From the NCBI RefSeq assembly GCF_000378085.1, contig NZ_KB899220.1, forward strand, positions 30,178 to 94,177: a stretch of DNA of 64,000 nucleotides. The letters run 5' to 3'. This document shows positions 9,796-16,650 of the stretch, piece by piece. How positions within the stretch are numbered: the first letter of the stretch is position 1; every line of letters starts with the position of its first letter. The position numbers and the translations under genes are program-made. The notes beneath the pieces were generated by a model. The model searched no databases and was not told the DNA's origin. It was given only the letters and a program-made list of their open reading frames with translations. The stretch comes from Hoylesella loescheii DSM 19665 = JCM 12249 = ATCC 15930 (lineage in GTDB: Bacteria > Bacteroidota > Bacteroidia > Bacteroidales > Bacteroidaceae).

Positions 9796-11217
9796 CTATA
9801 ACAGCGCCTGCCGCCCACCATCTGCATTGTTTTTCTCTACACCACCTTCAGCCTTTAGCCACGCACCCCACTTCAAACGAATAAGGAACAGCGTGCCACG
9901 GAAGGTAAGTTCTATGGCCATGGCGGTCCAAACGCCTTGCAAACCATACCAATGTGCAAGCACGGCAGCGAGCGTTAGGCGAACTCCCCACATGCTAGCA
10001 AGGTTCATCAGCGAAGGCTTAAGCGTGTCGCCCGCCCCCACACATACGCAATTGCCCACGATGGCGGCAGCAAACATCGGTTCGGCAAAGGCCTCAATGC
10101 GAAGCACCTGCGTGCCTAGGTCGCGTATCTCTTCAACGGGCGTCATCAGGCCTATCATCTCGGGGGCGAAAACATACATCACCACGCCCATCAAGGCCAT
10201 AACAGCCATACCCATTCCCACCGTCAACTTGGCGAAACTTCGACACAAACCATATTGTCCTGCACCCATACTCTGCCCTACAAGCGTAGTGGCGGCATCG
10301 CCTATACCATATCCCGGCATGTAACAAAGGCTTTCTGCAGTGATGGCAAAGGTGTTGGCAGCAATAGCAAAGTTGCCCAACGGTGCAACGATATAGGTAC
10401 TAACAATCTGCGCTCCGCTCATCAACACGTACTGCGCTGCTATGGGAGCGCTTATCTTAACGGCATTTCGCACGTACGACCACATCCAAACGAAACGCTC
10501 CTTGTCGAGTCGAAGCGCCAAGATGGACGAGCGAAACAGCGCAAACCAAGCCTCAACCGAGGCGACAATGGCGATAGATAAGACCGTGCCCAAGGCTGCG
10601 CCAGGCACGCCAAGGCCTGCCACGTAGATAAAAAGATAGTTGAAACATACATCCAACACACACATCAGCACACTCATTATACTGGGTATCTGCATGTTGC
10701 CAGCACTCTTCAGCATGTTAGACGAAAGGATGCCTAACTGCAAAAACGGCACCGAGAGGGCATAAATAAGAAAATACAACGAGGCATCGTGGGCTATATC
10801 GTCACCGCCACGCAACCAACCGGGCAACCTAAACGCAATGAGCGAGGCGCACAAGGTAACCAATAAGCTGAAAGCTAACGTTGCCACCAGCGCATGGCGC
10901 ATCACTTGGCGCGCCTTAACAAAGTCGTTTGCACCGATAAAATGGGCTACTTGCACCGAAAAGCCTAACGAAACAGCCGAACAAAGACCGCCAAAGAGCC
11001 ACGTGGCCGACTCAACCAAGCCTATGGAAGCAGATGCCGTAGCACCCAATTTGCCAACCATGGCCGCGTCGATATAAAACATCAAGACGTTGGTTACTTG
11101 CGCCAATATCGAGGGAATGCTAAGTCCCACTATAAGACTTAGCATTTCGTTGTGCGTAAGCGTTTTCCCTTGCCTTATGCCAGCTAGAAGTGCGTCGTTG
11201 CTTTTCTTGTTAAACAT
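9796..11217 (-). CDS. MATE-family multidrug/cation efflux transporter
   Basis: 473 residues, hydrophobic throughout with about 12 predicted membrane helices in two related halves, the usual size for the family. Typical segments are MLSLIVGLSIPSILAQV and MFYIDAAMVGKLGATA in helices 1-2, and MPGYGIGDAATTLVGQSMGA in the second half. MATE proteins export drugs, cationic dyes or metabolites across the inner membrane in exchange for sodium or protons; the substrate here is unknown. The gene stands alone, with a well-formed promoter 39 bp upstream. The C-terminal tail is short and polar (GGVEKNNADGGRQALL). Confidence 0.92.
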   Translation of the reverse strand: MFNKKSNDALLAGIRQGKTLTHNEMLSLIVGLSIPSILAQVTNVLMFYIDAAMVGKLGATASASIGLVESATWLFGGLCSAVSLGFSVQVAHFIGANDFVKARQVMRHALVATLAFSLLVTLCASLIAFRLPGWLRGGDDIAHDASLYFLIYALSVPFLQLGILSSNMLKSAGNMQIPSIMSVLMCVLDVCFNYLFIYVAGLGVPGAALGTVLSIAIVASVEAWFALFRSSILALRLDKERFVWMWSYVRNAVKISAPIAAQYVLMSGAQIVSTYIVAPLGNFAIAANTFAITAESLCYMPGYGIGDAATTLVGQSMGAGQYGLCRSFAKLTVGMGMAVMALMGVVMYVFAPEMIGLMTPVEEIRDLGTQVLRIEAFAEPMFAAAIVGNCVCVGAGDTLKPSLMNLASMWGVRLTLAAVLAHWYGLQGVWTAMAIELTFRGTLFLIRLKWGAWLKAEGGVEKNNADGGRQALL

Positions 11218-11255
11218 GTTCCCTCTTACTTACTTTATCGCTCACAGGCGTCTTG

Positions 11256-11287
11256 CAAAGATACGTATTAAGTCGTCAACAAACAAA
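11256..11287 (-). promoter_or_regulatory. Promoter of the MATE gene
   Basis: On the minus strand: TTTG (11287-11284), 20 bp, TATCTTTG (11263-11256). This matches the Bacteroidota consensus and predicts a start near 11249, about 30 nt before the ATG at 11217. Confidence 0.7.
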
Positions 11288-11429
11288 AAAGCGATACCCT
11301 TTTGTAACGAGGATACCACCCTAATTGCTAACATTAATGCCACGTTTTGTATCGTCCCACTGCGAAACCACTCCACAGGTGGAAGTTATCCAAAACCAGC
11401 CTTAAATAAAATTTTTCTCTGATTCACTA

Positions 11430-12065
11430 TTGAGTGGCGGGGGGTTCGTCGGTTATCCTATCCCCGCCGCATAGCCCATTGCAGCAAAAAGCTGCAAAAA
11501 GGGCGTTCATCTAACATCATCCTCTTTCTACCTTATCAAACTAACCTATTGAAGCATCAATCTAAACTGACTATCCTAAAACACAACCTTTCTTTACTTG
11601 CCTTTGGTCTAATACCCAATAATCCTGAAAAATCTATCTTACCTATTAATACCTAACCTAAATATGTATTGTTACCTGAAATATCAATCTTTGTCTTTGC
11701 CTTAGCCTAATACATTCCTATGTTTCCGTAATTTCAATCTTATCTTGCCTATGTCTTTGTAAATACCTATGGCTATCCTTATCGTCAATCTTTTAATCTT
11801 ACCTTTACTCTCGCTAAACCTTATATGTTGTATATTTTGTCTTTTCTTCTTTTCCTATCCCCTTTGCCAGTGGCGAAAGGGCTGTTTTCCCAATACAATC
11901 TAAATGCCTCTTAAAAGTAATACCTTCTACCTAAACAAATTGGATCACTCCAACAACTAAACAATCTTCAATCTTATACTTAACTAAACACCTACTTTAT
12001 TCTTTTCTCTCAAACTTCTCACAATTTTTCGAATTTATCGTGATTGTGATTTGTTTTCTTTTTTA
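11430..12065 (-). other. Long non-coding low-complexity stretch with stable hairpins; possible non-coding transcript
   Basis: No credible protein frame in about 640 bp. On the minus strand it is purine-rich and built of recurring short words (AAGATTGA, GGTAAGAT, AGGTTTAG). Three hairpins stand out: CCCTTTGCC/GGCGAAAGGG near 11869-11891; a nested stem (GCCC..TGCAGC, AAAAA loop, GCTGCA..GGGC) near 11476-11508; and GGCGGGG/CCCCGCC near 11436-11466. A promoter-like site (12071-12102) points into it from upstream. It could be an untranslated RNA, a decayed gene or plain low-complexity DNA. I do not recognise tmRNA, RNase P RNA or a known riboswitch. Confidence 0.35.
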
Positions 12066-12070
12066 CGATG

Positions 12071-12102
12071 CAAAGTTACAGCTGTTTGCGCAAACAGCCA
12101 AG
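12071..12102 (-). promoter_or_regulatory. Promoter-like site with an 18-bp perfect palindrome between its two boxes
   Basis: On the minus strand a TAACTTTG box lies at 12078-12071 with a TTG-type -33 box at about 12101-12099. Between them, at 12081-12098, is GCTGTTTGCGCAAACAGC, an exact 18-bp palindrome. A palindrome in the promoter spacer is the usual position for a repressor operator. Downstream is the non-coding stretch 11430-12065. Confidence 0.5.
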
Positions 12103-12541
12103 AAAAAAAACATGTTTTTCATCATAAAACCACTTCTCTTGACCCTAATCAAGTGTGTTTGTGTTCGCACACAAAGGTAAAATAGAGTATAAAATACGTA
12201 TAAAACCAACAAAATGAGCCACTTACGCACCCTTATTAATGCATGTGTGAAATAATCTAAAAATCTTTTTACGATAAGAAAAATTAGTTGTTGCACAACA
12301 TAAAAACGAAAACGAAACGCAAGTAAAAGAAAAAGAGAACACTTTGGAACTATGTAGCTGTTCCTAAACGTTAAAAAAGCATTCCGCCATAAAGACTCAT
12401 TCGCTTCTGGGAGGAATGTTTTCCCAAAACCCTGCGGGTAAAATGCGCTACTTAAACATCAAACGAAGCCTGCACCAGAACTCACCAATGGCAGGCAGGA
12501 ATACCGATAGCGACCACCGCTACACAATATATATATAATAA

Positions 12542-13729
12542 GTGCGTTATCAACGTATGCAATGGACAGACAGAATTAGGCAAATGAAAATCATCCTGGT
12601 GACGGTCGCAACAATAATTGTTACGGCATCGCTAGTGGTGTCGCACTTGCTTACACGCGACCTAGAAGCCGAAGAACGCCATAAGATGGAGATCTGGGCG
12701 GAAGCCATGCGCACGCTAAACCAAGCTGACGAGAACACCGACCTTAATCTGGTGTTGCGCGTTATCAATGATAACAACACCATTCCTGTGGTTGTGCTCG
12801 ACGCCAAAGGCAAAGCACAAACCGCCCGCAACATCAACCTGAAAGGTAAAGTGGGAGAAGACAGCGTGCTGTTGGTAAACAATCTGGGGCGCCGACTGCT
12901 CTCCGAGGGGCGGTTCATTCGCATATCGCTCAACGATTCTATACAAAGCGAATACATCGACGTGTGTTATGCCGACTCGCTGATGCTTCAACGCTTGGCA
13001 ACCTATCCCTACGTGCAACTTGGCATCGTACTGGTTTTTGTCATGGTGGCCATCATTGCCTTGCGTACATCTAAGCGAGCAGAACAAAATAAGGTGTGGG
13101 TAGGCCTGTCGAAAGAAACGGCTCACCAGCTGGGAACACCCATATCGAGCCTTATGGCATGGACGGAGGTGCTGAAAGAGACACATCCCGACGACGAGTT
13201 GATACCCGAAATGGAGAAGGATATTAGTAGGTTGCAACTCATTGCCGATAGGTTTTCGAAGATAGGTTCTATGCCCGAGCCCGTCCCCGCAAGCCTTAAC
13301 GAGGTTATGGCACACGTTATCGACTACATAGACAAGCGCACCCCCAAGCGCATTGCTCTTAAAACGCAGTTTCCTGAAGAAGATATCATACTTAACCTCA
13401 ATGCCTCGCTCTTCGAATGGGTTATCGAAAACCTATGCAAGAACGCAGTAGATGCCATTGGCGAAAGTGAAGGTACCATCACGTTAAGCGTACAAAAGAC
13501 ACCTCAAAAAGTGCTTATTGAGGTAAGCGACACGGGAAAAGGTATCCGCAAGAAAGACATCGGCAACGTTTTCCGGCCAGGGTTCACCACCAAGAAACGT
13601 GGTTGGGGACTGGGATTATCACTGGCCAAGCGTATTGTGGAAGAATATCATAAGGGTAAGATTAGCGTGAAAAGTTCGGAAGTCGGCATCGGCACAACGT
13701 TCCTTATCGAACTGAAAGCGGAGCGATAA
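12542..13729 (+). CDS. Membrane sensor histidine kinase (orphan)
   Basis: 395 residues: a first membrane helix (about 16-36), an extracytoplasmic sensor region (about 37-157), a second helix (about 158-175), then the kinase core. The H-box is SKETAHQLGTPISSL with phospho-acceptor His195. The N-box is NLCKNAVDAI, the G1 box DTGKGI and the G2 box GWGLGLSLAKRI. The HQLGTP form of the H-box is common in Bacteroidota kinases. There is no HAMP domain of normal length and no response regulator next to it, so its partner is unknown. No clear promoter was found in the 240 bp upstream. The gene is followed by a repeat array and a tRNA gene on the opposite strand. Confidence 0.88.
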   Translation: MRYQRMQWTDRIRQMKIILVTVATIIVTASLVVSHLLTRDLEAEERHKMEIWAEAMRTLNQADENTDLNLVLRVINDNNTIPVVVLDAKGKAQTARNINLKGKVGEDSVLLVNNLGRRLLSEGRFIRISLNDSIQSEYIDVCYADSLMLQRLATYPYVQLGIVLVFVMVAIIALRTSKRAEQNKVWVGLSKETAHQLGTPISSLMAWTEVLKETHPDDELIPEMEKDISRLQLIADRFSKIGSMPEPVPASLNEVMAHVIDYIDKRTPKRIALKTQFPEEDIILNLNASLFEWVIENLCKNAVDAIGESEGTITLSVQKTPQKVLIEVSDTGKGIRKKDIGNVFRPGFTTKKRGWGLGLSLAKRIVEEYHKGKISVKSSEVGIGTTFLIELKAER

Positions 13730-13942
13730 GCCTCGCCACCTCTACCAAAAGTTTACATTCTCCACGTTATTGCAATAGGAAAACCTATGCATCATCACGA
13801 CCCGCCAATGCCACTTTGCGACACAATAATCCGTGCTTAAAATCTAATCACGAAACAAAACACCTACTCTACCCTTGCGTCTCTTAACCTTTCAAACAGC
13901 CAGAATTAAACTTTAAAACACAGCTTTCACTTCTATCGCCGA

Positions 13943-14049
13943 GTTACATATTAGGTGGAACGCGGTTACATGTGACATGGAACAAGGTTACAGATGAGCT
14001 GGAACAAGGTTACATCTTAGGTGGAACACAAGTACAAATCAACTGGAAT
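13943..14049. repeat. Dyad-lattice array B1 (TGGAAC/GTTMCA, 22-bp period)
   Basis: TGGAAC-type hexamers start at 13956, 13978, 14000, 14022 and 14044, exactly 22 bp apart, each followed after 3 bp by GTTACA in place of the GTTCCA of the other arrays. Spacers of 3 and 7 bp vary. The array lies between the histidine kinase and the tRNA gene. The rest of 13730-14257 shows no gene. Confidence 0.85.
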
Positions 14050-14257
14050 AACGCGAACGACGTATCATCGCAGTTTTAGAGCATTGAAAACGGAATGCAA
14101 CTGATGGCAAATGGTAGATTATTGGTTACGTACATGATGATTCAGGGTAAAAAAACGACATCATACGCACTATTGTATTAAAAGTGATTGCGATGAAACT
14201 ATCCGCGCTCTAAGAATGCAACAAAAACCTGTATGCACTGTTGCAACAAAGCGTTTT

Positions 14258-14296
14258 ACTCCCCTCTCCCCTTGGAGAGCGGCTGGAGGCGGAGCC
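14258..14296 (+). repeat. REP-like GC-rich palindromic element, diverged copy
   Basis: ACTCCCCTCTCC, a short centre, GGAGAG then CGGCTGGAGGCGGAG. This is the same element as at 26557, 27313, 29094 and 53685, with several substitutions in the right half. It lies downstream of the tRNA gene. Confidence 0.7.
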
Positions 14297-14327
14297 CATT
14301 TTTGAGATTGAGGCATAAAAACAAGAA

Positions 14328-14362
14328 AAATCCCGACCGCTCGAAGTGAGCAGTCGGGATTT
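14328..14362 (-). terminator. Rho-independent terminator of tRNA-Leu
   Basis: On the minus strand AAATCCCGAC, then a short inner stem (GCTC/GAGC), then GTCGGGATTT followed by TTTCTTG. The hairpin starts 4 bp after the tRNA 3' end. Confidence 0.85.
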
Positions 14363-14366
14363 GTTG

Positions 14367-14448
14367 TGCGCCTGATAGGACTCGAACCTACACGTCGCGA
14401 AACACTAGATCCTAAGTCTAGCGCGTCTACCAATTTCGCCACAGGCGC
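14367..14448 (-). tRNA. tRNA-Leu (anticodon TAG)
   Basis: Class II tRNA of 82 nt on the minus strand. The acceptor arms GCGCCTG and CAGGCGC pair perfectly, with discriminator A. The D-arm reads GGCGAAATTGGTAGACGC, the anticodon loop is CTTAGGA (anticodon TAG), a long variable arm (TGTTTCGCGACG) follows, and the T-arm contains GTTCGAGTCC. CCA is not encoded. Promoter at 14461-14492 and terminator at 14328-14362 make it a single-gene unit. Confidence 0.97.
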
Positions 14449-14460
14449 TAATTTGCGGTG

Positions 14461-14492
14461 CAAAGGTAGTTATTTTTTAGGGGCAGGCCAAA
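14461..14492 (-). promoter_or_regulatory. Promoter of tRNA-Leu
   Basis: Minus strand TTTG (14492-14489), 20 bp, TACCTTTG (14468-14461), a full Bacteroidota consensus about 13 bp before the mature tRNA 5' end. Just upstream, 14521-14540 is an alternating purine-pyrimidine tract (CGCGCGCG then TATATATA). Confidence 0.75.
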
Positions 14493-14716
14493 TTTTTCGA
14501 CGTCTTTTTATCTGTCTTTTACGCGCGCGCGTATATATAAAGAGGTGTATGTGGGGTAAAAAGAGCATTTTCTACATCATGCCTAAGGCAAAACACCCGC
14601 TCGACAAGCCTGTTCTTATGTCGGAAATTAAGTGGCGTGCACCCCACGGTCTTTAAACATTGATCTGCTCAACCCTACGATTTCCTAGCGCAAGTTGATG
14701 TCAGGCCGCGGGCATT

Positions 14717-15736
14717 TTACTGCGCCAACAGCTTTCGGGCATATTCAATGAGCGTATCCCTTCCCTTCAAAAGGTCAGCAGTTCTCATGTCAACTCGGTG
14801 CGTTGAGGGGATGCCGAACTCGGTGTCGTTACCTTCGCGGTCGTACATAGGACAAGCCGAGAAGCGCACCATCCACCCATTGGGCAACTCGCTAGAAAAA
14901 GGTAGCCCGGCTCCACCACCCGTTCGGTCGCCAACCACTGTGACTTGGGGCAAGCACAGCATGTATTTCACAAACTCGTTGGCCGCACTGTACACGCCGC
15001 GATTGGTTAGAACCACCACCCGCTTTTGCCATCTTAGCCCCTTAGAGGGTTTAAGTATCTGCTGACGACGTGGTGAAAAGTCGTTATGTCCTCGTCCTGT
15101 CTTGTGCTGTATATATCCCACCAGCACTTCTTTGTTGGTAAAACGAGCCGCAAGCGCTTCGGCACTGGTCACCAATCCACCCCCATTCTCGCGCAAATCG
15201 ATAATTAGGCCGTTGCATGGGGCGAAATAAAGCAAGATGCGATCAAGGTTACCAGCGCCAAAATCATTGGTGAAGGTGGCGCAACGCAGGTATCCCACAT
15301 TATCATTAAGTATCCGATACTTCATGCCAGCCGCAATCTTGTAATCCGTTCCTAGGTAAAGCTTCAACACGCTCTCACTAAAATTGGATGGATAATCTTC
15401 TTTCCACGACCAGTCGCGCCCAACATCGAAGGGTGCATAGAGGTTAACGTGCCCGTCTTTAAGCTCACCTAGCATGTTGGTCAGCACCTCAAAGGTTTGC
15501 TCTTCGGTCATTCCGTCGTGGAATTGGGGTGCATATTTGGCGTAAACGGCATTCCAATCCAATCCGTATGCTTGCTTCTTATAGTCGAAAAAGCAATAAT
15601 GCTCATCGATTATTCGCCATAAAGCCTCGAAATTTCCACGTGGATTATTATCGTATTGCTCTACGTCTACACAGGCGCCGAACAGTCCCCACACCGCCAT
15701 TAGTGGGAGGAAGAAGTGTAAAAGTAATCTTTTCAT
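14717..15736 (-). CDS. S41-family (tail-specific/CtpA-like) serine peptidase, lipoprotein
   Basis: 339 residues. The signal MKRLLLHFFLPLMAVWGLFGAC has a lipobox (LFGAC), so it is membrane-anchored. The S41 core is recognisable: an N-terminal helical segment (NFEALWRIIDEHYCFF), GYLRCATF, LIIDLRENGGG, and the catalytic serine loop RGVYSAANEFVKYML, followed by VVGDRTGGGAGLPF. There is no obvious PDZ domain, as in many Bacteroidota short S41 proteins. It overlaps the DUF3316 gene by 4 bp (ATGA-type overlap), pointing to translational coupling in the parC-DUF3316-S41 unit. Natural substrates are unknown. Confidence 0.88.
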   Translation of the reverse strand: MKRLLLHFFLPLMAVWGLFGACVDVEQYDNNPRGNFEALWRIIDEHYCFFDYKKQAYGLDWNAVYAKYAPQFHDGMTEEQTFEVLTNMLGELKDGHVNLYAPFDVGRDWSWKEDYPSNFSESVLKLYLGTDYKIAAGMKYRILNDNVGYLRCATFTNDFGAGNLDRILLYFAPCNGLIIDLRENGGGLVTSAEALAARFTNKEVLVGYIQHKTGRGHNDFSPRRQQILKPSKGLRWQKRVVVLTNRGVYSAANEFVKYMLCLPQVTVVGDRTGGGAGLPFSSELPNGWMVRFSACPMYDREGNDTEFGIPSTHRVDMRTADLLKGRDTLIEYARKLLAQ

Positions 15737-16650
15737 GGCGCAAGTTTAATAAGAGAGAAACGTTTTACAAGACCTATCACCACGCCATGTGTGTAGACAT
15801 GGGTTTTCAATCCATTGACATGCGATTGCTGAATATCGCCCATGTAGCCGAAACGAACGGTTGAACGCAAGACCGGAAAGTCGACGGTGAGCATCTGCCG
15901 CAATGAGGGTGCAGACACAATGGTGGTGGGAACGATGTTGTGATCGTAGTTGCCTTTGGAGAATATCTCGTAATATGATTGACCGTAGTTGGGCGAAAAC
16001 ATCACGCCAAGCATGGGCACGGCCAATTCGTAACGAAGAAGCAGGGGCACATTACCCACTTGCGCCTTATAACTGGCCACTGCCGAGGGGGCGAGATGTA
16101 AGAACACGCGTGCCTGAGCTGGGTTGTTAGAGTTGTGGGTGTTGTAGATAAAGCCCACATTGGTCTCTACCCTACCGCCAACTTGTAGCTGCAAGCGGCG
16201 GTCGAACCAATGGAAGCCGTAGTGTAAGGCGTAACTGAAACTGTACATACCTGCTATCTCGTTACCGCTTTCAGCCCTATTCTTCAAGTAAGCCACATTT
16301 CCCGTTTGCGTGATAAGATGCGACAGCCGTTGGCCTTCTCGTTCGCGCTGCGTCTGCGAGATATAACGGAGGTCGTAACCCGTGTAATGTTCGGGCGAAA
16401 GATAGGTGTCTAGCACCTGCGCATGACTAATGCCCAGCATGCGTGCAGTGGTTGTTATCTTGCTGTTAGTGGGTAACTGGTCTTGAATAACTTCGCTTTG
16501 GGCCTGCGCCACAGAGCTAAGACATAACAAAAGCAGGCAAAGTGCCCACCTTGCCCACGTCCATTGGCGAACGTTGGCACAAGTGAGGACCTTGCCTGCA
16601 TGCATAGCGAACACCTTCGTGGGTCGCGATTGGGGTGCATTAAGTTTCAT
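15733..16650 (-). CDS. DUF3316 family secreted/outer-membrane protein
   Basis: 305 residues with a hydrophobic signal ending CLSSVAQAQ. The body carries alternating aromatic/polar strands (YALHYGFHWFDRRLQLQVGGRVETNVGF, PLLLRYELAVPMLGVMFSPNYGQSYYEIF) that look like an outer-membrane beta-barrel, in line with DUF3316 proteins of Bacteroidota. The function is not known. The start at 16650 overlaps parC by 11 bp; an internal Met at 16605 would remove the overlap and shorten the pre-signal segment, so the start is uncertain. The 3' end overlaps the S41 gene by 4 bp. Confidence 0.75.
   Translation of the reverse strand: MKLNAPQSRPTKVFAMHAGKVLTCANVRQWTWARWALCLLLLCLSSVAQAQSEVIQDQLPTNSKITTTARMLGISHAQVLDTYLSPEHYTGYDLRYISQTQREREGQRLSHLITQTGNVAYLKNRAESGNEIAGMYSFSYALHYGFHWFDRRLQLQVGGRVETNVGFIYNTHNSNNPAQARVFLHLAPSAVASYKAQVGNVPLLLRYELAVPMLGVMFSPNYGQSYYEIFSKGNYDHNIVPTTIVSAPSLRQMLTVDFPVLRSTVRFGYMGDIQQSHVNGLKTHVYTHGVVIGLVKRFSLIKLAP

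Noticed and set aside
11430..11515. Hairpins read as a known riboswitch or tmRNA
   Set aside because: No conserved core of a riboswitch class, tmRNA or RNase P RNA could be found, and the MATE promoter lies downstream of it.
12063..12296. Minus-strand open frame of 77 codons
   Set aside because: It overlaps the promoter and palindrome at 12071-12102, has no ribosome-site or family resemblance and odd composition.
14073..14084. GTTTTAGAGCATTG-like string resembling a type II CRISPR repeat start
   Set aside because: It occurs once, without repeats, leader or cas genes.
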